DNA of 64,000 nt, taken from assembly GCF_007859955.1 (NCBI RefSeq), contig NZ_SJPR01000004.1, positions 62,001 through 126,000 of the forward strand, read 5' to 3'. This stretch comes from Botrimarina colliarenosi (GTDB taxonomy: Bacteria > Planctomycetota > Planctomycetia > Pirellulales > Lacipirellulaceae). The translations under genes were made by a program, and so were the position numbers. Below, in pieces: positions 18,522 through 26,686 of this stretch (position 1 is its first letter; every line of letters starts with the position of its first letter). A model generated the notes under the pieces. The model searched no databases. It saw nothing but the letters and a program-made list of their open reading frames with translations, and was not told the origin of the DNA.

Positions 18522-19532
18522 ATGCCCCGCCTGTCTCGACTCCGCCAAACGCTGCTCCGCCCAACCCTGCTCTGCTGCGGCGTGCTGTTTGCGGCGGGGT
18601 TCGCCCGTGCTTCGGAATTCCGCGAAACCAATGACTTCGCCGACGCCCTCACGGCCGCCCAGGCGTACGTCGATCGGTTCGGCGCCGAGAATGTCTGGCT
18701 CGTCGTCGATATCGACAACACGCTCCTGGCCATGCAGGGCGAACTGGGCAGCGATCAGTGGTTCGAATGGCAGGAGTACCTGCTCGACCAGGAGCCCGGT
18801 TCCGAATCCCTGGTGGCGGAAGACTTCGACGGACTGCTCGAAGTTCAAGGCCTGCTCTTCACGCTCGGCAAAATGCGGCCGCCCCAGGCCAACGAACCGG
18901 CGCTCGTCAACGCCATCCAGAAGCTCGGCGTCCCGACGCTTGTCCTGACTTCGCGTGGCTCCGACTTCCGCCCCGCCACCGAGCGCGAGCTCGACGCGGC
19001 CGGCTACCAGATCGCCCGTCACGCGCCCGCCATGCACGACGTGCCGCAGGGCGAGTTCCTGCCGTACGACATCACCGCGCCCGAGCGGGCCGGCATCCGC
19101 CCCGACGAGGCCAAGCTCTTCGGACTCAAAGCCGCCAAGCCGATCTCGCTCAAGAACGGCGTCATGATGGTCGCCGGTCAGCACAAGGGCGCCATGGTGC
19201 TGGTTGCCCTAAAGCACGCCGACCACCCGCCCAAGGCGGTCGTCTTCATCGACGACCACGCCCGCCATGTCCACCGCGTCTACGACGCGTTGTCGCGGCA
19301 CGACATCGAGTCGACCGTCCTGCATTACCGCGTCGAAGACGATAACGTCGCCCGCTTCCGCTACAGCGACAAGCGGGACGTGACCGCGCGGTGGCGACGG
19401 CTGGAGGGCGCCCTCCAGGAAGTCTTCAGCCTCCCGGGCGCCGACGCGGCGTCTTCCGCCCCCCAACCGGCCCACGGCACGCCGGCCCACGCCACCGCCG
19501 ACGCCGCCCTCGAGCGGGCCGTGTCGCACTAA
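18522..19532 (+). CDS. DUF2608 HAD-like secreted protein
   Basis: 336 residues. A signal peptide (residues 1-30, 'LLCCGVLFAAGFARA') precedes a HAD-superfamily fold with motif I 'VVDIDNTLL' (Asp63, Asp65), a Thr-containing motif II region 'TLVLTSRGSD', and motif IV 'VVFIDDHARHV'. This arrangement matches DUF2608. The substrate is unknown; phosphatase activity is a reasonable inference from the intact DxDxT. The frame is open upstream to 18297, but ATG 18522 starts the signal peptide. rlmKL begins 13 bases after the stop, which suggests co-transcription. The C-terminal 30 residues are Ala/Pro-rich and unconserved. Confidence 0.83.
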   Translation: MPRLSRLRQTLLRPTLLCCGVLFAAGFARASEFRETNDFADALTAAQAYVDRFGAENVWLVVDIDNTLLAMQGELGSDQWFEWQEYLLDQEPGSESLVAEDFDGLLEVQGLLFTLGKMRPPQANEPALVNAIQKLGVPTLVLTSRGSDFRPATERELDAAGYQIARHAPAMHDVPQGEFLPYDITAPERAGIRPDEAKLFGLKAAKPISLKNGVMMVAGQHKGAMVLVALKHADHPPKAVVFIDDHARHVHRVYDALSRHDIESTVLHYRVEDDNVARFRYSDKRDVTARWRRLEGALQEVFSLPGADAASSAPQPAHGTPAHATADAALERAVSH

Positions 19533-19545
19533 CGCGGAGCGGGCG

Positions 19546-21828
19546 TTGGCTGACTTTGATTTGATCGCGACCGCCGCCTTCGGCCTCGAGGCCGAGGTGC
19601 GCTTCGAGCTCGAGGCGCTCGGCTACCCGGCGCGGATCGCGAGCCCCGGCCGGGTGCTGTTTCACGGCGGAGAGCAGGCGATCCGCGACGCCAACCTCTG
19701 GCTCCGCTGCGCCGAGCGTGTGCTGATCCGCATGGCGATTGGCCCCGCCAATGATTTCGGACTGTTGTTCGACCTGGCGCGCGAGGCGCCGTGGGCCGAA
19801 TGGATCCCCGCCGACGGCCAGTTCCCGGTCCGCGGCAAGTCGTACAAGTCGCTGCTGACAAGCGTCCCGGCGTGCCAGCGGATCGTCAAGAAAGCGGTCG
19901 TCGAAGCCCTTCGCGCGGGGCACGGCGTCGAGGAGCTTCCCGAGACGAATGGCGACTACGCGATCGAAGTCGCCATCGCCAATGACGAGGCGTCGCTCTA
20001 CTTGGACACGACGGGCGTCGGACTCCACAAGCGCGGCTACCGACCTTTGGTGAGCGAGGCGCCGCTCCGCGAGACGCTCGCCGCGGCGATGGTCCGGTTC
20101 AGCCGTTGGCGCCCCGACCGGCCGTTCTGGGACCCGTTCTGCGGGTCGGGCACCATCGCGATCGAGGCGGCGATGATCGGCCGCGACATCGCCCCCGGGC
20201 TCAACCGCCGTTTCGCCTGCGAGTTGTGGCCCCGACTCGCCGGCGACGACTGGACAACCACCCGCGCCGCTGCCGAACGCCGCGTTAAGCCGCCGCTCGA
20301 AGAACGCCTGTCGGCGACCGACGTCAGCGAAGACGCCCTCAAGATCGCCCGCCGCAGCGCGGCGGCGGCCGGGGTCGTCGATGACATCCATTTCCAGATC
20401 CGTGACTTCGCCGACCTCTCGAGCAAGCGCGACTACGGCTGCCTGATCACCAACCCACCCTACGGCGAACGCATCGGCGAGCGCGAAGAGGTCGAGCAAC
20501 TCTACCGATCGATGCCGAGCGTCCTGCGGCGGCTGAAGTCGTGGTCGCACTACATCATTGCCGCCGGCCGCGAGTTCGAGGGTTTGGTCGGACAAGGCGC
20601 TTCCAAACGCCGCAAACTCTACAACGGCCGCATCGAGTGCACGTTCTATGAGTTCCACGGACCGAGGAAGCCGAGGGACGGGGGACGGGGGACGAGGGAC
20701 GAGTCGAAGCCGGCAGCCCAGCGGGATGAGACCGTCAACGCAAACGACGAAGGAGAGGCGGCGGAGTCGCCAACTGAGTCGCCAACTGAGTCCTCAACTG
20801 AGTCCTCAAGCCTCAGGCCTCAAGCCTCACCGCCACGAGCGCCGCAGGCGTTCGGCGGCCTCCGGCCCGAAGCCGATCGGCAAGCAACCGAGTTCGCCGC
20901 CCGGCTGGCCAAGCGGGCAAGGCATTTGCGGAAGTGGCCCACCAAGCGGGAGATCACCTGCTACCGACTCTACGACCGCGACATCCCCGAAGTGCCGCTC
21001 GCCGTCGACCGCTACGAAGACGCGATCGTCGTCGCCGAGTACGAACGGCCGCACGAACGGACCCCCGCCGAACACGCCGACTGGCTCGACCTGATGGTGC
21101 GGACCATCGCCAAGACGCTCGAAATCCCCCGCAAAGAGGTGTTTCTCCGCAAACGCGAGCGTCAGCGAGGCGACGCCCAGTACGAGCGCGTTGCCGACGA
21201 GGGCGCCTTCCGCGTCGTCAATGAGGGGGGCCTACGGTTCCGCGTCAATCTTTCCGACTATCTCGACACGGGCCTCTTCCTCGACCACCGCGTCACGCGC
21301 GGCATGGTCCGCGACGGGGCCGCCGGCAAGCGGATGCTTAACCTGTTCGCCTACACCGGGTCATTCACGGCCTACGCCGCTGCGGGGGGCGCCACATCGA
21401 CCACGACCGTGGACCTCTCACAAACCTACCTCGATTGGGCCGCCGAAAACCTGCGGCTGAACGGCTTCGAGGCCGGCCCGACGCACTACCTCCACCGCGC
21501 CGACAGCCGGGCGTACATCGACGGGCTGCCGCGGACGCCGATGTTCGACCTCGTGGTGGTCGATCCGCCGACCTTCTCCAACAGCAAGCGGCTCGACGAC
21601 GACTGGGACGTGCAGCGCGACGCCGTCCCGCTGCTGACCGCGATCCGCAAACGCCTCGCCGACGACGGCGTCGTTTACTTCAGCACCAACTTCCGCCGCT
21701 TCAAGCTCGACGAGACGGCGCTGGCCGGCTACTCGGTGCGCGAGATCAGCAAACAGACCGTGCCGGAGGATTTCCGGAATCAACGGATCCACCGCTGCTG
21801 GCGGTTGACGGCGACGGCATTAGGCTAG
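19546..21828 (+). CDS. rlmL: bifunctional 23S rRNA (guanine) methyltransferase RlmKL
   Basis: 760 residues. An N-terminal THUMP region (about 1-160) leads to the first SAM methyltransferase domain with 'DPFCGSGTIAIEAA' and 'TNPPYGER' (NPPY at 303-306), the m2G2445 module. The second domain (about 440-760) has 'NLFAYTGSFTAYAA' and 'VVVDPPTFSNSK' (Asp673), the m7G2069 module. In E. coli one fused protein does both. Start is a TTG at 19546 matching the family N-terminus. The inter-domain linker (about 375-435) is low complexity and encoded by repeat DNA also found between genes elsewhere in this window. It is closely spaced with the DUF2608 gene upstream. Confidence 0.92.
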   Translation: MADFDLIATAAFGLEAEVRFELEALGYPARIASPGRVLFHGGEQAIRDANLWLRCAERVLIRMAIGPANDFGLLFDLAREAPWAEWIPADGQFPVRGKSYKSLLTSVPACQRIVKKAVVEALRAGHGVEELPETNGDYAIEVAIANDEASLYLDTTGVGLHKRGYRPLVSEAPLRETLAAAMVRFSRWRPDRPFWDPFCGSGTIAIEAAMIGRDIAPGLNRRFACELWPRLAGDDWTTTRAAAERRVKPPLEERLSATDVSEDALKIARRSAAAAGVVDDIHFQIRDFADLSSKRDYGCLITNPPYGERIGEREEVEQLYRSMPSVLRRLKSWSHYIIAAGREFEGLVGQGASKRRKLYNGRIECTFYEFHGPRKPRDGGRGTRDESKPAAQRDETVNANDEGEAAESPTESPTESSTESSSLRPQASPPRAPQAFGGLRPEADRQATEFAARLAKRARHLRKWPTKREITCYRLYDRDIPEVPLAVDRYEDAIVVAEYERPHERTPAEHADWLDLMVRTIAKTLEIPRKEVFLRKRERQRGDAQYERVADEGAFRVVNEGGLRFRVNLSDYLDTGLFLDHRVTRGMVRDGAAGKRMLNLFAYTGSFTAYAAAGGATSTTTVDLSQTYLDWAAENLRLNGFEAGPTHYLHRADSRAYIDGLPRTPMFDLVVVDPPTFSNSKRLDDDWDVQRDAVPLLTAIRKRLADDGVVYFSTNFRRFKLDETALAGYSVREISKQTVPEDFRNQRIHRCWRLTATALG
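20673..20838 (+). repeat. intergenic-type repeats inside the rlmL linker
   Basis: GAGGGACGGGGGACGGGGGA and following bases (20673-20703) match the arm of the inverted repeat at 32140-32221. Four CAACTGAGTC units (from about 20770) and a TCAAGCCTCAGGCCTCAAGC block (about 20817) follow. All are translated in frame and encode only linker residues between the two methyltransferase domains. Confidence 0.75.
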
Positions 21829-21864
21829 TTAGGAAACCCATCACGATCACACGAGGTCGCCGAC

Positions 21865-22269
21865 ATGCGTCCCCAACCCTTGATCGCGGTCACCGATGTC
21901 GAAGCGAGTAGCCGCTGGTACCAGAAGTTGCTCGGCTGCCAGAGCGGGCACGGCGGGCCCGAGTACGAACGGCTGGTCGATCATGGCCGTATCGTCATGC
22001 AGCTGCATCACTTCGAAGAAGACCGCCACCACGGGCCGATCGGCGACCGCGACGACAAGCCGTACGGCAACGGCGTGCTTCTGTGGTTTGAAATGGACGA
22101 CTTCGACGCGGCTCAAGTCCGCGCGGAGGAGTTAGGCGCCGAGGTCGTCTTGCCTCGACACCGTAACCCGTCATCGGGCGACGGCGGCCCAAACCACTGG
22201 GAGTTCTGGATACGCGACCCCGACGGATATACGGTCGTCCTCGCCAGTCCCGATGGGTCGGCGGGATAG
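21865..22269 (+). CDS. VOC/glyoxalase superfamily protein
   Basis: 134 residues with the paired beta-alpha-beta-beta-beta pattern of the vicinal-oxygen-chelate fold: 'IAVTDVEASSRWYQKLLG' at the N-terminus, 'DFDAAQVRAEELGAEV' starting the second half, and 'EFWIRDPDGYTVVLASP' at the end. The end motif with Glu and Asp is typical of glyoxalase/bleomycin-resistance proteins. Possible metal ligands include the His residues near 48-49 and 'NHWEF'. The substrate cannot be read from sequence. It is convergent with nadE, with a 24-bp hairpin between them. Confidence 0.88.
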   Translation: MRPQPLIAVTDVEASSRWYQKLLGCQSGHGGPEYERLVDHGRIVMQLHHFEEDRHHGPIGDRDDKPYGNGVLLWFEMDDFDAAQVRAEELGAEVVLPRHRNPSSGDGGPNHWEFWIRDPDGYTVVLASPDGSAG

Positions 22270-22286
22270 AGACGTCTCGCAACTCG

Positions 22287-22351
22287 GGGAACTGACGTTT
22301 CCCGGCTCTCAGGTACACGCACTTGCAGAGAGCCGGGAAACGTCAGTTCCC
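22287..22351. terminator. 24-bp perfect inverted repeat between convergent genes
   Basis: GGGAACTGACGTTTCCCGGC plus TCTC, a 17-base loop, then the exact reverse complement. It lies between the stops of the VOC gene and nadE, so it probably terminates both. The core (GGGANCTGACG-TTCCCGGCTC) recurs at 29779 and, in diverged form, at 41923 and 58414. Confidence 0.8.
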
Positions 22352-22382
22352 GGAGGGCAGCGGCCCCCGCTCTGCACACAGT

Positions 22383-24296
22383 TCAACCCTCGCCGCTCAA
22401 AATCGGCCAGCGGCGCCACGTCCGCGAATCGACGTTGTGCGTGTCGAGGTGGAAGCCGGGCGCCAGGCGTTCGCGTTTCCATTGGCTCGCGCGCCACAGC
22501 CGCCAGAAGCGGTCGGTCCAGGTGACGAGCTGCGCCGTTTCGTACTGCGGGAACGCCTCGCCGAGGCGGCGGAGCGTCTCGTCACGCGGCTCGAGGTGGG
22601 CGATCATCGACCGCTCGATCGCGTCGAGCACCGGGTACGGCATCAGGTCCGCCTCGTCGGTCTGGTGCGTGTCGAGCGGCCGTAATTCGGCGGTCGGCTG
22701 CTGGGCGTTGATGCAAGCGAGATCCGGCAGCGGGCCGATCCCGGCAGGCCCCTCGGTCTCCATCCAGCGGAGCCATTCCCGCAAGAACGCTTTGTCGATG
22801 CCGGCGATCGGCGCCAGGCCGCCGGCCGTGTCGCCGTCCATCGTGGCGTAGCCGACCGACGCCTCGCTGCGGTTGCCGGTCGTCACGAGCAAGGCGTTTT
22901 TGAGATTCGCCAAGAGCCAAACCCCCGGCGCGCGGACGCGGGCTTGGATGTTTTGCAGGGCGATGTCGTCGGTCTCCCACGTCAGATCGCGGCCGAGCGC
23001 GGTCTCGGCGAGGCCGACGTAATCAGCCACGAGCGTGTCAATCGTCCAGGCGTGATGCTCGGCGCCGACCGCCTCGGCTATGGCGGCGGCGGCGTCGCGG
23101 GTCACGTCGGACGAGTTCTTGGTTCCTTGGTAGGCCGTTGTTAATAGATGGCGGACCGCGGAGCGGGCTTCGGTTGCTTCGGTAAGGCCGGGTGTCTTCG
23201 GCAAGCGTTCCGCCAGGCCGCCGACGCCAACCTCGCCAATCACGCGCTTCGCCACCAGCCAAACCAGCACCGCACACGCTGCCGAGTCGGCGCCGCCGCT
23301 GAGCGACAGAACAAACCCCCGCGCGCCGCTCTTGCGAAGGTAATCGAGCAGGCCCAGCGAGACAGCGCGGCTGAACTCCTCAAACTTTGAGAGGCGTTCA
23401 CCACGCAATACAGGCTTCGTGTCGTCGCGTTGGTCGGCCGGCGCCATCAAGGACCAGCCCGTTTCGACGCGCCCGGCGCCGGGCCGGGCGTCGACCTCGG
23501 CGTCGATCAGGCTCAGCACGTAGTCGCGGCACGAGAAGGGCTCAGTCCCCGCCAGCAACTCGGGGCCGGCAGCCGTCGCCCTAGTGAAGAAGACGCCCCC
23601 GTCGAAGATCGCCCGGCCCGACTCGTTGCCGAGCAGGTTGGTGTAGACGAACAGACCGTTGACGAGCTTCGCACCGAGCAGCGCGTGGCCGTCGCGGATC
23701 GCCTGCTTGCCGAACGCGAAGTGGCTCGCCGAGGGATTGAGCAACACCGAAACGCCGCGCTCGGCGTAGCGGGAGGCGGGCCGCTCCGAGCCGACCCACG
23801 CGTCGCGGCAGATCTCGATCCCCAGGCCGACGCCATCGAAGTCAAAGACCAGTTCGCCGGCGGGAATGGATTCGCCATCGACTTCAACGGTGGTTTGCTG
23901 GCCGGCGGGCCAAGGCGTGAACCAGCGCGCCTCGTAGTGGATGCCGTCATTCGCCAGGTGCTGCTTCAGCGCAAAGCCGACCAGCCGGCCATCGATCAGC
24001 ATCGCCTCGGCGTTGCGGAGCACCCCGTCGATTTCGAGCGGCAGGCCAACCGTGACGGCGATCCCCTTCGTTTGCGGCGCCAGCTCTTGCAGCGACCCTA
24101 GCGCCCGCTCGCGGACATGCTTGGCGAAGTACAGGTCCTCGCAGCCGTAGCCACTTAGGCAAAGCTCGGGCAGGCAGACGAGCCGGGCGCCGGCGTCGCG
24201 CGCCGCGTCGATCGCCGCGACGGTGCGACTGAGGTTTGCTTCCCAGTCGATCGGCGTCTGGTTCAGCGCGGCGGCGGCGATTCGGAGGGTCGGCAT
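22383..24296 (-). CDS. nadE: glutamine-dependent NAD+ synthetase
   Basis: Last step of NAD biosynthesis: amidates deamido-NAD using ammonia from glutamine. The 637 residues are two-domain. The N-terminal nitrilase-type glutaminase has the triad Glu44 ('LPELCLSGYG'), Lys111 ('ALKQHLAND') and Cys163 ('IEICRDAW'). The C-terminal synthetase has the PP-loop 'LSGGADSA' at 332-339 and the 'TTGNRSEASVGYATMDGD' segment. Everything needed is present. The start ATG matches the family start 'RIAAAALNQT'. cinA lies upstream on the same strand, 156 bases away, with an imperfect palindrome between. Confidence 0.95.
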   Translation of the reverse strand: MPTLRIAAAALNQTPIDWEANLSRTVAAIDAARDAGARLVCLPELCLSGYGCEDLYFAKHVRERALGSLQELAPQTKGIAVTVGLPLEIDGVLRNAEAMLIDGRLVGFALKQHLANDGIHYEARWFTPWPAGQQTTVEVDGESIPAGELVFDFDGVGLGIEICRDAWVGSERPASRYAERGVSVLLNPSASHFAFGKQAIRDGHALLGAKLVNGLFVYTNLLGNESGRAIFDGGVFFTRATAAGPELLAGTEPFSCRDYVLSLIDAEVDARPGAGRVETGWSLMAPADQRDDTKPVLRGERLSKFEEFSRAVSLGLLDYLRKSGARGFVLSLSGGADSAACAVLVWLVAKRVIGEVGVGGLAERLPKTPGLTEATEARSAVRHLLTTAYQGTKNSSDVTRDAAAAIAEAVGAEHHAWTIDTLVADYVGLAETALGRDLTWETDDIALQNIQARVRAPGVWLLANLKNALLVTTGNRSEASVGYATMDGDTAGGLAPIAGIDKAFLREWLRWMETEGPAGIGPLPDLACINAQQPTAELRPLDTHQTDEADLMPYPVLDAIERSMIAHLEPRDETLRRLGEAFPQYETAQLVTWTDRFWRLWRASQWKRERLAPGFHLDTHNVDSRTWRRWPILSGEG

Positions 24297-24342
24297 GGTT
24301 GATTTCGCGCAGAGACGCGGAGGATGGTGGATTGCTTTCTTT

Positions 24343-24416
24343 CTTAGCGCCTTCGCGTCTTGGCGTGAGATGAATTAAACCAGTTGAAGCTCACGCCAAG
24401 GCGCAAAGGTGCGAAG
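24343..24416. repeat. imperfect palindrome between cinA and nadE
   Basis: Two 27-base arms (24343-24369 and 24390-24416) share the core CTTGGCGTGAG/CTCACGCCAAG with a few mismatches outside it. It lies between two genes read in the same direction, so it may be a terminator or processing site for the cinA transcript. Confidence 0.65.
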
Positions 24417-24452
24417 ATTTCGATAGCTCGGTATTTCTGCATAAGACATTAA

Positions 24453-25622
24453 TTAGCTCTGCTTCAAGAGCTCGAGGCGAAGCAGGTTGAGCGCGTGCTT
24501 CGCCACTAGCGCTCGGTGGATCGACGGGTGGCCGATGAGGAGGATGTCCTTGCTGACGCTGCCGGCGGGCGTCTGGACAGCGACGGGGACCGAGCCATCA
24601 AGGCCCGCTTTGACCGCTATCAAGTAATCCGCGAGGCTGCCCGTCGCCCCGGATGCGGAGGCGTCGGTGACGATGACGCCACCGACCTCGCCACCGACAT
24701 CGGCCGACGCGAGCCATTGAGCCAACAAGCCTTGGGGTTCCTCCTCCGAGACGCCCAGCGTCTGGCCTCGTTCTCGGAGCAGCTCGACGACGACTTGGTG
24801 GAGCTCGATCTCCTCCTCGCCGCCGGGCTGCTCGGCATAGACGAGCTCGCCCAGCTTGGTGCGGATCTCGTCGAGCGTGGGGGCCATCGCGGCGTAGCAG
24901 TCGGCATCGGTCTCGCCGCTCGCCGTGACGCGGAGCGTGATCGTCGCCTGGCTGGCGGTGATGCCCACGAGCGGCTCGCGGCCGCGGGCGATCAATCCGC
25001 CGAGCATCCCCTCGACGGTGCTCTCCCCCGCGCCGAAGCACTTCACCAACCAGTGGCGGGTGACGCGGGTGCGGCCCGTCATCGCGGTGATCGCCGGGGC
25101 GACCGTGGCGGCCCACATATCGTGCATCTCGGCCGGCACCCCGGGCAGGGCGAAGAGCCGGCAGCCGCCGACCGTCTGATCGACGCCCGGCGCCGTGCCC
25201 CCCGGGTTGGGGATCGGCCGGGCGTGCTCTGGCAGCTGGGCCTGACGCAAGTTCTGTGGCGGCATCACCCGACCGCGGGAGGTGAAGATCGACTCGATAT
25301 GGGCGGCCAGGTCGGGGTCATTGATCAGCGGGACCCCCGCGGCGGCGGCCATCGCGTCCCGCGTCAAATCGTCGGCTGTCGGCCCCAGCCCGCCGGTGGC
25401 GACGACCACGTTGGCCCGGGCGGCCGCGGCCTGGAAAACCTCAATATTGGCCTGCAGGTCGTCGGCGACCGTCGTGTGGTAGCGGACCAGCAGCCCGGCG
25501 TCGGTCAGCCGCTGGGCGAGCCACTGGGTGTTCGTGTCGAGCCGTTGGCCGGTGGTGAGCTCGTCGCCGATGGCGATCACCTCGGCGACGAGGGTCCGTT
25601 CGGCGGTTTCAGACGCTGGCAT
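24453..25622 (-). CDS. cinA: CinA-like protein with degenerate C-terminal amidase domain
   Basis: 389 residues. The N-terminal MoCF/COG1058 domain is well kept ('AEVIAIGDELTTGQRLDTNT', 'VVATGGLGPTADDLTRDA', 'FALPGVPAEMHDMW'); in relatives it is an ADP-ribose/NAD pyrophosphatase. The C-terminal part corresponds to PncC, the NMN amidohydrolase, but the usual active-site motif (AES-TGG) reads 'SEEEPQGLLAQWL', so that activity is probably lost. ATG 25622 starts the family N-terminus; a longer frame to 25721 overlaps the divergent EF-hand gene and is unlikely. It lies upstream of nadE, which fits NAD metabolism. Confidence 0.85.
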   Translation of the reverse strand: MPASETAERTLVAEVIAIGDELTTGQRLDTNTQWLAQRLTDAGLLVRYHTTVADDLQANIEVFQAAAARANVVVATGGLGPTADDLTRDAMAAAAGVPLINDPDLAAHIESIFTSRGRVMPPQNLRQAQLPEHARPIPNPGGTAPGVDQTVGGCRLFALPGVPAEMHDMWAATVAPAITAMTGRTRVTRHWLVKCFGAGESTVEGMLGGLIARGREPLVGITASQATITLRVTASGETDADCYAAMAPTLDEIRTKLGELVYAEQPGGEEEIELHQVVVELLRERGQTLGVSEEEPQGLLAQWLASADVGGEVGGVIVTDASASGATGSLADYLIAVKAGLDGSVPVAVQTPAGSVSKDILLIGHPSIHRALVAKHALNLLRLELLKQS

Positions 25623-25709
25623 TGGGCGGAACCCTCGGGGCGGTTGGCTGGTTAGAATGTAGTGACCCCCTCCGCTCGCAGCGACGCCCCCAACCGACCG
25701 CCTGGCTCT

Positions 25710-26498
25710 ATGAACCGCCAAGAAGCCCTCACGACCACCGCTTGCCGAGAAGTCGGTGCAGCGGCGCCCCGGATGGCGAAGTCTTGGGCCGCCGCGTTAC
25801 TGGGCTGTCTTGTTATGCTGCAGGTCTTGGCGACGCCGAACCTCGCCGACGGCCAAGAGCGGGGGTCCGACCGCGGCCGACGGCGGGGCCGTGACCGTTC
25901 GCGGGAGGAGCAAGGCGCCGACCGTCGGGATGACCGCCGACAACCCGCGCCCGAACCGGCAAGTGCGGCGGCGAGCGGTCCGCTCAGTTTTGGCGCCCCT
26001 AAAGCGGTTCAAAAAGCTCGCGGATTCGCTTCCACGACGGCTGCAGCATCGACCGCCAGTCCGTCGAGCGAGCGCGACCGCGCGTACGCCCGCGGGCTGC
26101 TCACCAAGTACGACCTCGACGGCGACCGAGTGCTGTCGGAGGACGAGTGGAGCAAGATAAGCGGCGACCCCGGCAAGGCGGACGCCAACAACGACAAACG
26201 GATCACCTACGACGAACTCGTCGCCCGGGTCATGCAGAAACGCCGCGAGAAGCAGGCAACTAGCGTCTCCACCGCCGGCGGCGACCTCCGCACCTACCGC
26301 CTCCAGACCGCGACCGAAAAGCTGCCCGATGGCCTGCCCAGCTGGTTCGCCCAGCGCGACAAGGACGGCGACGGGCAGGTCGCGATGCACGAATGGAGCC
26401 GCTCTTGGAACAGCTCCACCGTCCGCGACTTCACGTCAAAAGATGCGAACGGCGACGGCTTGATCACGGCCGACGAGGCGTTGGAGTCCGCTCGCTGA
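25710..26498 (+). CDS. secreted EF-hand calcium-binding protein
   Basis: 262 residues from ATG 25710; an alternative start at 25773 ('MAKSWAAALLGCLVMLQVLA') would place the signal peptide right at the N-terminus and is nearly as likely. After a disordered Arg/Asp-rich stretch come four EF-hand loops: 'DLDGDRVLSEDE', 'DANNDKRITYDE', 'DKDGDGQVAMHE' and 'DANGDGLITADE', each with Asp at positions 1, 3 (or Asn) and a final Glu. They should bind calcium outside the cytoplasm. It is transcribed divergently from cinA. Partner and function are unknown. Confidence 0.82.
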   Translation: MNRQEALTTTACREVGAAAPRMAKSWAAALLGCLVMLQVLATPNLADGQERGSDRGRRRGRDRSREEQGADRRDDRRQPAPEPASAAASGPLSFGAPKAVQKARGFASTTAAASTASPSSERDRAYARGLLTKYDLDGDRVLSEDEWSKISGDPGKADANNDKRITYDELVARVMQKRREKQATSVSTAGGDLRTYRLQTATEKLPDGLPSWFAQRDKDGDGQVAMHEWSRSWNSSTVRDFTSKDANGDGLITADEALESAR

Positions 26499-26508
26499 GC
26501 TTCCTTAT

Positions 26509-26675
26509 CCCCCTCCCTTTTAGGGAGGGGTTAGGGGAGTGTGATCGGCGTCGATTGGAGGGCCAGTCTGTGTACCGATCTTGGCTTCATGGTCATCCCG
26601 GCTCAATGAGCCAAGCGGGCGAGGTGTAGCGGAGAACGCTGACCCTCCCCTAGCCCCTCCCTATCAGGGAGGGGG
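26509..26675. repeat. MITE-like hairpin element, copy 1 (167 bp)
   Basis: Terminal arms CCCCCTCCCTTTTAGGGAGG... (26509-26539) and its near-complement ending at 26675 (from 26645). Each arm is itself a hairpin (CCCTCCC/GGGAGGG). The interior is about 105 bases. Copy 2 is at 31516-31671. It lies between two convergent genes and may also terminate transcription. Confidence 0.8.
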
Positions 26676-26686
26676 ATGCCCGTAAG

